DNA of 64,000 nucleotides from NCBI GenBank assembly GCA_024195585.1, contig SWBL01000253.1, positions 1 to 64,000 of the forward strand, given 5' to 3'. Positions within the stretch are counted from its first letter, which is position 1. Each line of letters opens with the position of its first letter. The position numbers and the translations under genes are program-made. Positions 1 through 9,895 of this stretch are shown here, piece by piece. This DNA is from Aureobasidium sp. EXF-3400. Lineage: Eukaryota; Ascomycota; Dothideomycetes; Dothideales; Saccotheciaceae. The notes under the pieces were generated by a model. The model was not told the DNA's origin, made no database searches, and was given only the letters and a program-made list of their open reading frames with translations.

Positions 1-490
1 ATAGTAATAATATCTTAAAGCTCTTAAACTATAAACCTCTTAACTATATAGTATTAGAATATATTTATACTATATTATTAAGGTATAAGTTAAGGGCTTT
101 AGGCTATTAATATAATAAAGTGCTAATTCTAGTAGTAGAGGTAATAATTTATAAACTAAGTCTTTATAATAAATAATAGGTTATACTTTCTATAGTCTAG
201 TAATAATATAGTATTAGTAAGATTAATGGTTAATTTAATATATAAGCTATTATACGCTAGAATAAGGAGGAGCGTAAGCTTAAAGTAGAATAAACACTAT
301 ATAAGAGCTTAGGCTAATATAAAGATAGGCTAGTCCTATCTCTATATATTCTAAAGGTCTATAGTTTAAATTAGACCTAAACCGTAATAAGTAAGGTAAT
401 ATAGGCGTCTTAATCGTTACTTATTAAGCTACGTACGTTTACGTATCCTACGTAGAGGTAACGTATAGTATAGTAAGATAGCTATATAAT
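1..490. repeat. AT-rich RIP-degraded block
   Basis: The block is TA-rich with stop codons in all frames, so it codes for nothing. I could find only one CpA (near 295) and very few TpG in the first ~490 bases, while TpA is very frequent. Loss of CpA/TpG with gain of TpA is the classic product of repeat-induced point mutation in Pezizomycotina. Composition changes sharply at about 490-510. The original element cannot be identified. Confidence 0.8.
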
Positions 491-897
491 AGGTATAATA
501 AGATCGGAAAGTTTTGGTCGATCCGCGTAAAGAACATCCCGACCGTCACTCTGCGAGCGGTTGGCGATTTGGCGACACCGAAGGCCATGCATGGGTGGCT
601 TGTTCAACTATACATACTCAGTCATATATACTCAACTATCGAGCAAGTGTGCCGATTGTCCTGCCCAACGGATGTTCCATCGGTAGTAGCGCGATAATAC
701 ACCCCATCTCATGGGACTTGATGTTAATATTATGTCAACGACACCTGCACAGGACAAGTTGAGATCCTCATGATGCGAAGCAGAATGCGTTTGTGGCTCG
801 TACATGTGCGAAAAAGTCATGTCAGATGATTGTATATTACCCACTGCACCATGATATGATATAGACTCCATACGCCCTCCAGCTGCTACTGCCGTTC
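491..897. other. intergenic, no gene seen
   Basis: Normal-composition DNA between the RIP block and the stop codon of the next gene. Short open frames on both strands have no domain, signal peptide or splice pattern I trust. Confidence 0.5.
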
Positions 898-1872
898 TCA
901 GCGATTCAGATCCGTCGGTAGCTCGTGCCTGTGACGGTCGTGCGCAGACATCTCGTAGCTTCCAGTCTGGTTGTATATCGGCAGCTGAACTTTGGTGTCA
1001 GGATGCTGAGAGCTGGGTATCTCGCTGTAGTAAAGTTCATGAGGTGTTGTGGCTCCTGTGTTCGCCTCTCCTGCTTTACTGCGTCTTTTCCGAGCACACA
1101 AGAACCACAGTGCAAGTGCACCGAGAGCGACTGCCACGACCGGTCCAACTACAGCACCGGCGATCAAACCTGTGTCGTGGGTGTTGGAAGACTGGTCGCT
1201 GGATGAGGTCTGTATAGCTGTCGGTGCAATGCTGGACGATCCGCTTGAGCCTGGAGAAACAACGGTCGACGATGTAGTGGAAGACGCCGTGCTTGTTGTG
1301 GTACTATCCGAGATCGTGAAAGTAGACGTCGCTGAGCATGTCAGTGATTGCCTGTGGGAAACAGTATGTGCTCAATCTTACCTGTAATGTTCACTTCTAT
1401 ATTGCGGTATATGGTTGATGCCCTCCACGCGTCTGCGCAGACGATTTTGGTGATGGGATTCTGAAGGTTGGTCTCATCCTGGAATATCGTCATCGAGGCG
1501 CAGACTCCACTAGTACTTTGTCAGTGGCGAAGCATCGTAGCTGCTGCTATCGACAGTCTTACCAAGAGTTCCAGGTTGCGGGAATCCCAATCGGTGTGTT
1601 GCCGTCGCAAGATGACCACAATGTCGAGCATGCGGTATCTCCGTTATTGCAGCATTGAGCGTAGCTGCCGAGTACGCTATAAGTCTGGTACGACGGGCAA
1701 GTAATTCTCTCCCCTAGCAAAAATGCATCGATCAGCTACCATAGACTTGTTCGAGAACACATGACTCACACGATGAGGAGCTGTTGAAATACCATCCCTG
1801 GAATGCCTGATCATTGGCTGGACCGCCAGTAGTAGTGAGTTGAGTAATGGTCGTCGTGCTCACTTGAGTCAT
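898..1872 (-). CDS. Cys-rich ectodomain, single-pass membrane protein (5' end unresolved)
   Basis: Four exons join in frame: complement(898..1330/1331, 1382..1509, 1563..1713, 1770..1872), about 271 aa from an ATG at 1872. Introns start GTGAGT, GTAAGA and GTAAGA and end in TAG/CAG. Reading order: a Thr-rich stretch, a Cys-rich module (LGSYAQCCNNGDTAC then TLWSSCDGNT), more Cys (CGVCAS, IVCADAW), a Ser/Thr-rich stalk, one transmembrane helix (IAGAVVGPVVAVALGALALW) followed by basic CARKRRSK, then a short cytoplasmic tail. This layout is common for fungal cell-wall or surface proteins of unknown function. No signal peptide precedes the 1872 ATG, and the open frame continues upstream of it, so one or more 5' exons are probably missing from this model. 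It lies next to the RIP block. Confidence 0.65.
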
Positions 1873-2860
1873 GGTAGGCGTGCTTCATAGAAAGACTGGA
1901 CGATGCAACCATACAGCTGAGCCCCAGATATACAGGCTGTACTTATGATCCATGTGACGGCTCCCTCAACCAGACCCCAGCATGGTTTTGATCGCCTCAG
2001 CACAGCCTGCCTCAATATACATAGCTGCTAGAGCCTTGGTCAGTGCCACAAGCAGTCTTGACCAGTAGCATATCTACAGTGTGTTTTCGCATTCCGATGG
2101 GTAGCGCCGTGGCTTGCAGACGGCTTGCAGATAATACCATGCATGAGCCTCTCAACTCCAGGCCATTTCTACCCACCCAATGCAGACATGACTACATTCA
2201 AAAGACGGCATCGCAAGGCTGTAGATACTGTCGAATGTGTATCACACGGGAGGTGGCAGCCAGGCTGCCTGCTTGTAGAGCCCGTAGCCAGACGATAGAT
2301 TGTCTTTACGCCAGCCTTGATTTTGCAGACGTCGTTAGCCGCGTCTAGCGAAGTCGTGCGACGACATTATGAAATCCCCGATATCTCTTTCCAGGGTGGT
2401 GATCAGAACGCTCCCAAAGAGTAGTGTTATCAGGACCTCCGCAGTCGCCGAAATTGCTGGTGCTGTCGGTGGCTACATTCCCCGTTGTAGCACTCCTAAT
2501 TTCCGCCAGGATGATGGAAATAATGATATCCGAATATGGGAGCCTGACATCCTGCAGTTGTCTTTGTAATGACGGCTGAGCCGAGGGTTCCGTTGCATTT
2601 ACAGCCATGGCCGGTAGCGATGCGTCGACTGTGGCTTGCTTCAAATGACCCAAGATGGTACCTTTGCTGTGGAGGCCAGACGTGATACGTGAGTAGATTC
2701 TCTGGCCAAGTGCATCCAAATATGTTGGTCTGATGATGGTACAAAAGCCTAGTCCAGAGTTGGGCCGATGTAATCCAGCAGTGACAATCTGAAGCTATTG
2801 GCAACCTCGAATTGTCTTGCTTGTCCGGACCACGATACCTGCACTCAACTGGGTGGTCTT
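1873..2860. other. intergenic or decayed sequence
   Basis: It may contain the missing 5' exon(s) of the membrane protein that ends at 898. A minus-strand frame around 2345-2719 reads GDCGGPDNTTLWERS near its end but has no domain or start I can support. No further gene is claimed. Confidence 0.4.
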
Positions 2861-2865
2861 TTTAT

Positions 2866-3290
2866 GGTTTCCCGACGGAATCATCAACAAATCTGCTTGG
2901 ACGTAGCTCTATGAGATCTAAGCGTTCCGGACTGTACTTTCATAGCTCATGCAAAATGAAGATTAAAACTTTCATCCAACCAGGAAAATGTTCACCTTCG
3001 TTTGCGTTTTGAGGCCCTTTCACGAATCTTGTTGACCGCAAACTGTGTCCTTCTTGATGCTGCGTAGCGACTGCTGTCAAGCATGGTCCTGTCACATCAC
3101 GTGCATCAAGTCCATCAGCCGGATATGGTGCGTTCGCGATCTGCTCCAAGGCTGCATGATCGATGATGAGGAAGTAGTGATCAATGTACATGTCTATGCG
3201 GTACTCAGAAAGGCTTTCGAATGAGTTTGTCAACCTCGACCATCAAAGTTTGGATTGCTGAAGAAGGAGCGACTAAAGTTATCCATCAAT
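2866..3290 (-). pseudogene. probable broken small gene
   Basis: Minus-strand frame with coherent protein-like sequence: an N-terminal MDNFSRSFFSNPNFDG at about 3290-3243, then after a possible short intron IDMYIDHYFLIIDHAALEQI, and further on FPGWMKVLIFILHEL followed by a TGA. The same frame carries on after the TGA with KYSPERLDLIELRPSRF and ends at about 2866. The pattern looks like one gene interrupted by a premature stop, but a missed intron could also explain it. I do not recognise the family. It sits just downstream of, and in the same direction as, the first tandem-family copy. Confidence 0.4.
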
Positions 3291-3305
3291 TATTGCGGCG
3301 CGTTC

Positions 3306-3944
3306 TCATAGGAACGGTTTCCCTTCTCTCCGCCATCTGTCTACATATTCTGGCCACAGATACCACGAATACGACTCAATATGCAGTATAGGGTTACTCG
3401 CTACACAAGGCACCGTAGTTATAGTGCCACCCTTATCAATCTTACACACTATAACCCAATCTCTCGTTCTGTATAGGTGCTTGTCCAGGACAACGATATA
3501 AGTCCTGTTGATGGAGACTTCCGCATCTGTCGGCAAAGTCGATAGAAACTCAAAAGCCTGTTCGATGGTCTGTCCTGCGAAGGCAGATTGCCAATCTTCT
3601 GCAATTGGTGGTACGGTGGCAAGATCGGGTTCCTTTGGGAAGCTTTCGGCTTTGTTGTCTGCAGCCCAGAGGTGGTATACTCCCGATTCTTTGTACACCT
3701 TTACTAGGACTTCGTTGATCATCTGTATGCCTACAATCAGTACCCGCAAATTTCACCTGGAGAGCAGTGTTCTTACTGCGACAGGAGTATCATGATCAAG
3801 TACGAAAAATGCCGCAACATCAGTCTCCTTGCCTAGCATGGGCATCCGGATGGCCGTTTGTCGAGATAGAGTATATTCTACAGTATCTGATGTATGGCTG
3901 TATACTGGAGGCTCGAATTCTGACCTTGATCGTATCTGAGACAT
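3306..3944 (-). CDS. tandem-family protein, copy 1 (unknown function)
   Basis: Two exons, complement(3306..3722, 3777..3944), 194 aa. The intron is phase 0, starts GTAAGA and ends ACAG. It falls between DTPVA and MINEVLV, the same place as in the two other copies at 4425-5062 and 6671-7327. Shared landmarks are LSRQTAIRMPML in exon 1, and in exon 2 EDWQSAFAGQTIEQAF, a conserved NRTYIVVL, a CKID segment and the end WYLWPEYVDRWRREGKP. There is no signal peptide or membrane span, so it is probably a soluble intracellular protein. I do not recognise the family. Start chosen at MSQIRS because it gives the same 194 aa as copy 2, although the frame stays open further upstream to 4151. Confidence 0.7.
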
Positions 3945-4173
3945 TGAGAGGTCGAAATGACGAACGAAAATTCTCAGAGTTCTCAAAATACAGAGACCGG
4001 CAGTGAAGTACTCTTCTTGAAGTGATCTCGGTGTTACTCCTTCAGGCAACCGCCCAGCCACCAAGAGGAGATTGGAAGATCGGGAAGCCTGAAACATCTT
4101 GGCATCCTCGGAAACATCATTCTCGACCTGAAAGGTTATTGCGCCTGGCATTCTGCGTGTCGATGACTGCCCC

Positions 4174-4424
4174 TTGATGGATAATGATGACTTCGCTACT
4201 CTGGGAGATAATCAATGTTTTTCGATTAACACTCCACTACAGTGTGATAAAAGCTCCGAGCATGATTTGTCCTGCTCAACAGTTTACTTTCTCCTGAATC
4301 TCGTTTCTGATACAGACATCATAATCCGAACTCATCTGGAAGGTCGGTTTGAACTCCCAGCCGCTCGGATCGTTGGTAAGTGTAATCAGTTCCCAATCCT
4401 TGGGTGCTACCGCCCATCCACAAG
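4174..4424 (-). pseudogene. coding-like relic between copies 1 and 2
   Basis: On the minus strand, directly after the stop of copy 2, a frame of roughly 50 codons reads coherently (CGWAVAPKDWELITLTNDPS, WEFKPTFQMSSDYDVCIRN) and ends EKVNC-stop near 4281. It has no start of its own. It looks like the remnant of another exon or gene caught in the tandem array; a chance frame cannot be excluded. Confidence 0.3.
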
Positions 4425-5062
4425 CTAGAACACCGGCTTACCATGCTTACGCCATTTCTCTAAGAGTATCGGCCAGATATGCCAGTTGTATGAATTGATG
4501 TAGACCATGGTCATATGTGCTGCGCAAGGAGCACTTGTAATCTCCCCCCTTTCATCGATTCGATAGAGCATAAGCCATTTTCTCTGATCATACAAAGCTT
4601 TATTCAAGACGACGATAAATGTCCTATTCAGTGACTTTTCGAGAGGGATTGTGGCGAGGAGTCTGAAAGCCTCTTCGACCGACTGGCCGACGAAGGGCGA
4701 CTGCCATGATTCATCGACAGGAGGCACAGTCGCCTCACCATCATCTTCTGTCAAGCCGTCCGGAAGCATGGTGTCTGCCGGCCAAACGTCACACACCTCC
4801 GTCTCTTGGTATACTGATTCCAGAATTTCGTCGATCATCTTAAGAGGTTTAGCGATGATTTGCCCACAGAAGCGACCGGTCCAAAATTTACCTTAGGGGA
4901 CACCTCGTCCAGAATGAATAGTGCAGTAAACTTAGTCTCTTCTTCCGGTATTGGCATACGAATATTGGTCTGTCGAGTGAGAGTCAACGGCATCGACAAT
5001 TCATCGTGCTGGACGGGTGGCCGAGCAGCAGGGTGTACGAATGGTCCTTGCGATTGATCCAT
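4425..5062 (-). CDS. tandem-family protein, copy 2 (unknown function)
   Basis: Two exons, complement(4425..4838, 4892..5062), 194 aa, with a phase-0 intron (GTAAAT...TTAAG) between DEVSPK and MIDEILE. Compared with copies 1 and 3 it keeps LTRQTNIRMPI, VPPVDESWQSPFVGQSVEEAF, NRTFIVVLNKALYDQ, YRIDERGEITSAPCA and the tail WHIWPILLEKWRKHGKPVF. The sequence just upstream (around 5160-5180, reading cgcctgaaacgtcttggc on the plus strand) resembles that upstream of copy 1 (about 4085-4105), so the duplicated unit included 5' DNA. No domain recognised; probably soluble. Confidence 0.75.
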
Positions 5063-5511
5063 CCTGCGTAAGCCAGATGTCGTTGATGGGCACTGGATCT
5101 TAAACGTAGAGCAGAGAGATCAGAGAGATTGGATGGTGTTCATTGAAGTAAACACCGAGAGTCGCCTGAAACGTCTTGGCGTGTGACGACGGAAACCTGG
5201 ACCGAGCAGGAAGCGCGCGATATCTATTCTTGGCGAGTCCAACAGACTGTCGGTGTTAAGTTGCATGTTTCGCTGAATCCCTCTTCTGTCCAGAGACGGA
5301 GCTGGTCAGACAGACTATCGTCATGTGTAGGTACATGTGTATGCGCGACAATTTGCCGACAAGCCAAGCAGGATCAAGTCCAGCTTCATGCCCTGTGTTT
5401 TGGAACTCAACGACTCGGTATCAAGCATCAGAACAACCGACGGCATATTTGTACTCAATGAAGCCCTATTTTTTGCAAAAGTTCTTCTCCAGTCTATCAC
5501 GAAGAAGCAAT

Positions 5512-6283
5512 ATGAGACTTGAGAAACTCCTCCCATGGCTTGCCATCATCTGTCTCACTGGGGCTGACTGTCTGCCGCTCAAATTTCTGAAGGTTCCAAA
5601 CCCAAAGAAGAACGAGAATTATGCTCATCTGCGTACATGCGATTGACCCAAACCTTTCAAAGGAGTGGAAACTTTCACGGCTGATTTCGATCTTGCCCAA
5701 ATGACCGATACAGAGATCGATGAGTACGTCTCACATGATCAGTTACTTGATGAGATTGTATGTACAGACTGATATCTCGACAGAATAGTCCCCTATTGTA
5801 AGCCAAAACCTGACTGCACAAATGATGGACAACAATTCCATCTCAGGGAACCGAATTACGTCACACCCCAGGGAAAGGCAGGTAGAATGGGATGGAAGTA
5901 TGACCTCGAACGCATGAACAACTACATATTGACAGGCAAATCGAATCCCTTAGAGTCATTCCAGGTGATAGTCCGGACCACTGAGGACAATCGCAATGTC
6001 TACGAGGCTGCGACCAGCAAGTTCCGCAACAACGAGTTTGACCAACGTTGGCACGGCAAACTCGGACGACCTCAGACATGATTAATCAATGACTGTCACA
6101 GGTCTCCCACGAGATCTTGTTCTTACGCGAAGGTCCACCGCGAGTGGAGAGCGAGTCGACTTTGTTTACGGCGATCCAAAGCACGAGTTTGCTGGCTTCA
6201 TATTCAATACTGACGACTGCGGTTCATTCGGTCTCGACGTAAAAGCTTCGACCAGTCCTCAGGATATAATTGTTTGTGTGTAA
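5512..6283 (+). CDS. small secreted protein, candidate effector (exon joins uncertain)
   Basis: The start MRLEKLLPWLAIICLTGADC is a clear signal peptide. Later coding pieces in this direction are TFTADFDLAQMTDTEIDE (about 5670-5723), then after a good intron (GTACGT at 5724 to CAG at 5783) IVPYCKPKPDCTNDGQQF and KYDLERMNNYILTGKSNP to about 6045, and a final piece LPRDLVLTRRSTASGERV ending in FNTDDCGSFGLDV and a TAA at 6281-6283. The first intron (near 5643) and the last (about 6045-6100, only a weak GTTGGC donor) are not resolved. No domain recognised. It lies on the opposite strand between copies 2 and 3 of the tandem family. A secreted role is supported only by the signal peptide. Confidence 0.55.
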
Positions 6284-6670
6284 TATGTCTTACTCTGGTC
6301 TATCATACTGGTTCATTGAGATCACACAGAATGTGCTCTCTCGCTATTCATGACGCGTCTATTTTTCTCGCCTAGAGGAGTCTTTACTTATTTGTGATCT
6401 GCTATTGTCAAATTCAACATCACAAGTAATTTGAGATGGGTACCAATCTTGTCGATGACCCTATCGCGGTGGTCTCCTGTTTTCATAAGCTGGCTATATA
6501 CCTCGTGTCAGGTCTATGGTTTCTCTATAGATTCTGTTACAGAATTATGTAACCGGTAACTCCTGATTATTCGTCAATCAAAGGAACCTGCACCACAAGT
6601 GGCTTGGGTCTTACTCGCCTTGCAAGTAGTCAGCGTTTAGTAATGGTAATTGGCGATACGGAGTTTTGCC
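6284..6670. other. intergenic, no gene seen
   Basis: AT-moderate spacer between the 3' ends of two convergent genes. Nothing recognisable. Confidence 0.6.
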
Positions 6671-7327
6671 TTACACATCTGAAGAACTAAACACCGGATA
6701 GCCATGCTTGTACCACATTTCCAAGCGTTCCGGCCAAAGGTGCCAGTTGTCCGAATCAACAAAGACCATGCACATGGATACTGCGCAAGGGATAGACGTG
6801 ATCTCCCCGTTCTTGTCGATCCGATACATTACCAGCCAATTCTTTTGCTCGTATAGAGCTTTATTTAGAACAATGATGTAGGTTCTATTCAGTGAGTTCT
6901 CGACAGAGACCTTAGCGAGGTATTTGAAAGCTTCTTCAACCGAATAGCCAGCAAAGGGCGATTGCCACGACTCGTCGATGGGAACCTCAGTCGCAACCTG
7001 ATCTTCCTCTGTTAGGCTTACAATTGAGTCCGCAAGCCAGACATTGTAGGCTTTAGTCCGTTGGTTAACTCGTATGAGAACGTCATTAACCATCTGAGAA
7101 ACCTTGCATCAGAACGAAACCCTCAAGCAGAGATGCGACCACCAGGAACTTACAGTGACAGGTACATCATCTTCGAGGACAAAAAGCGCAGTGAAAGTGG
7201 TTTCTTCGTCCAGCATCGGCATTTGAATATCAGTTTGTCGAACGAGAGTAAACGGCATTGAGATATCGTCATGCTGAATCGATGGTGGATCGTCTGGGTG
7301 TACCCATGTTGATTTTGTTTGTGTCAT
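6671..7327 (-). CDS. tandem-family protein, copy 3 (unknown function)
   Basis: Two exons, complement(6671..7093, 7154..7327), 198 aa. The phase-0 intron (GTAAGT...TCTCAG) sits between DVPVT and MVNDVLIRV, as in copies 1 and 2. Shared sequence includes PSIQHDDISMPFTLVRQT, PIDESWQSPFAGYSVEEAF, NRTYIIVLNKALYEQ, YRIDKNGEITSIPCA and WHLWPERLEMWYKHGYPVF. Start taken at MTQTK, which lines up with MDQSQ of copy 2; an in-frame ATG lies 9 bases upstream at 7336. Copies 2 and 3 look closer to each other than to copy 1. Function unknown. Confidence 0.75.
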
Positions 7328-8023
7328 GTATTTCATTTCGGTGCTCAGGGCTGGCGGTGAGCTCTTGATCTGCGTATATCTAGAGTAGAATTTGTTCGAG
7401 CACTGAGAGATCTTATGGGATTCTGTACGAGGAAAATATTCGCAGGTGCCTGAGATATTCAGACGGTAATTTGGTCAGGCAGACGCGACATAAGCGCGCG
7501 GCAACCTGAAACGAGGCCTGAAAGCCTCATCAGCCAGACAGAGCTCCTGTACACTTTCTCGGCTCTCTAAGTCGTGTACAGTTCAATGCTTCGACCTCTC
7601 ACAAGGACTTTCATTCGCGTGAATAAGAGCGAGGTCCTTCTGACCTCCAACAACAGGGTGACGCCGATGAAATGCTCGGATTAGGTGGAGACGTCTTTAA
7701 CACATGCATCCAGCATGAGGAGATGGAGTCATTTTCGGCGATCGAGTGTTTTGGTGACAGCTTGTAGGTCGTCACTACTGCCGTGGTATATCTCGTGCTC
7801 ACCTTGACCCAGTTGCGGTGTAACCCACATCCGCGTCTAGTCCCAAAACAGACGCGACAGCGACGTCGAAGGATTCACCCCTCGCAGTCGCGACACGCAA
7901 CAAACCCGGAAATTGTAAAACGGCGCATCCTTTTCCCGATCAGGTGAGAAATCATGCTTATATCTATGCGCATCTTTCAAGCTTTTTGACAAGCATTTTC
8001 TTGACATCTCTATCTCTACTACA
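7328..8023. other. divergent intergenic region
   Basis: Holds the 5' regions of copy 3 (leftward) and of the SDR gene (rightward). The stretch around 7500-7530 again contains a gcaacctgaaacgaggc-type segment like those upstream of copies 1 and 2. No gene seen. Confidence 0.5.
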
Positions 8024-9157
8024 ATGGTCAAACTTGCAACAATTACTGCCGCGAACAGCGCTTTCGTCAAGAACCAACCACTTACCGTTGTATTTGTAGG
8101 AGCAACCAATGGTATTGGAGAATTTACAGTTCGAGAACTCTGTAAAACCCATGGCCATGACGGACCTGGGTTGAGGATTATTATTGTCGGTCGCAATGAG
8201 AAAGCCGCCCATACCATTATAAATGAGTGCAAAGCAATCTGCCCTGCGACTGAATTTCACTTCATCCAAGCGGGAGACATCAGCCTTCTTCGGAGCGTGG
8301 ACAAAGCATGCAGCGAAATCCAAAAACTATTGGAATCGACCAAAACCCCTGGCATAGATATCTTGGTCCAAAGCCAAGGCAGAGTACAATTTGGGGGAAG
8401 GATAGGTACGTCAACTCTCTTCCTTACCAAAGCATTCGTTCAGCCTAACTTCTCAAAAGAAACAAATGAAGGTCTCGACCAATCATTGTCTTTGCTCTAC
8501 TACTCACGCATGCGATTTATTACAAACCTTCTGCCGGACTTGCTCTTGTCAACCCTCCCAACCGGCGCCAAAATCATCTCCATCTATGCAGGCGGCATGG
8601 AGTGGCGAGGCACTTTATACCCAGAAGATCTGTCTCTGGACAAACACTATTCGTTCGGAAACTGTGGCAAACACGCCATTGTCATGAAGACCATGTTTTT
8701 CGAAGATCTGGCCACAAAACACGAGGGCAAAATCTCCTGTTCTCACATCTATCCAGGTCTAGTTGTTCATAAGGGCTTCGATGACCCGAGCTTTCCCTGG
8801 TGGTTCAAGATTGCTTGGAAGTTCGCGAAGCCTTTTGTGAGATTTTTCCCCATGTATCTGAAGGCTGAGGAGATTGGACAAAGGGTGCTGTATCTCGCAA
8901 CGGACAGGTATCCGGCTAGGATCAGTGCAGCCAACACGAAGGAGGACAGAGGACTGAAGGGGGTTGCTAGAGCGACTGATGGTTTCGAGGGGGGCGGCGC
9001 GTATTCGGTCACCTATACGAACGAGATCAACGATGTTGGGCAGTTTTACCAGGAACTGAGGCCTAAGGGTTTCAAGGAATCAGTTCTCCGACACACTGGA
9101 GAGGTTTTCGAAGCTATCAGGAAGGATGGCGTATTTCGAACGACGAAGAAGGACTGA
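8024..9157 (+). CDS. short-chain dehydrogenase/reductase-like protein
   Basis: Predicted NAD(P)-dependent oxidoreductase of the SDR superfamily. The N-terminal Rossmann motif is GATNGIGE (residues ~28-35), followed by IIIVGRN and ILVQSQG in the place of the usual NAG motif. The frame is open throughout, but bases 8406-8459 form a perfect 54-nt intron (GTACGT, internal CTAAC, ending AAAAG). Because 54 is divisible by three, retention does not break the frame. Removing it gives FGGRI-ETNEGLDQSL and 359 aa, which fits the fungal SDR pattern better than the unspliced 377 aa. The canonical YxxxK is not obvious: the region reads YSFGNCGKHA. Substrate unknown, activity uncertain. Confidence 0.85.
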   Translation: MVKLATITAANSAFVKNQPLTVVFVGATNGIGEFTVRELCKTHGHDGPGLRIIIVGRNEKAAHTIINECKAICPATEFHFIQAGDISLLRSVDKACSEIQKLLESTKTPGIDILVQSQGRVQFGGRIGTSTLFLTKAFVQPNFSKETNEGLDQSLSLLYYSRMRFITNLLPDLLLSTLPTGAKIISIYAGGMEWRGTLYPEDLSLDKHYSFGNCGKHAIVMKTMFFEDLATKHEGKISCSHIYPGLVVHKGFDDPSFPWWFKIAWKFAKPFVRFFPMYLKAEEIGQRVLYLATDRYPARISAANTKEDRGLKGVARATDGFEGGGAYSVTYTNEINDVGQFYQELRPKGFKESVLRHTGEVFEAIRKDGVFRTTKKD

Positions 9158-9895
9158 GCCTTGGGTACTCAGACATGTGCAGTTCCATATGATTGTGTTG
9201 AAATCCATAATGCTAATGTTCCGTCTCTGCTTACCTCTGAGACTCGGGAATGAAATTGTAGTCTACGATTTCGAAGGTGTCGTCTGGTAGGTGTCGTCAC
9301 TGGCAGACTGCATCTCAGTCACTTCGAGCGACGAACAACAATCCCTGTCGCATGTGCATCGTAGACCCTGCAACCAACAGAGGGGTTGTATTTGTTCATG
9401 CTCTTGCTCCAGCTGTGTGGCACTCATGACGGCGAGGCGACCGCGGGATTCCATGCACGCGGCTAACGTGGTCTTGGTCGCATTAATAGAACCTGAATGC
9501 TGAGCCTGAGTTAGTCCAGAGTGCTCAAGACCACGGGTGTAATCAGAGTTGGGGTTGTCGGGCGGCCGGTCAACAAGTCGCGACCCAGGCTAGAGCATGC
9601 TGTCGATGGTGGTGCCGCGTCCGGCTCCGTGGACCCACTTGACATTGCAGCTTGTATTAGAGTTTATCCCTTCGAGATGTAGACAGCGCTGTGAGCTTGC
9701 GAGCGACGGCCGCAAGTCGTTTGATGTACAGCGTGTCAAAAGAACGAGGAGATCCACGTCTCTTCGACTGCTCACGTTTGCCAAGCCAACCTCCGACGTT
9801 CCCTCCCGGATCACTGAGAATCACCAAGCTCTTCTTGCAGCTGGCAATCTACCTGATACGCATCTCTGAATAGCCACGCACTGACTTAGTAAATC
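9158..9895. other. intergenic, no supported gene
   Basis: Several short frames on both strands (for example a Cys-containing minus frame at 9263-9454) lack a domain, signal peptide or splice pattern that I can defend. Confidence 0.45.
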
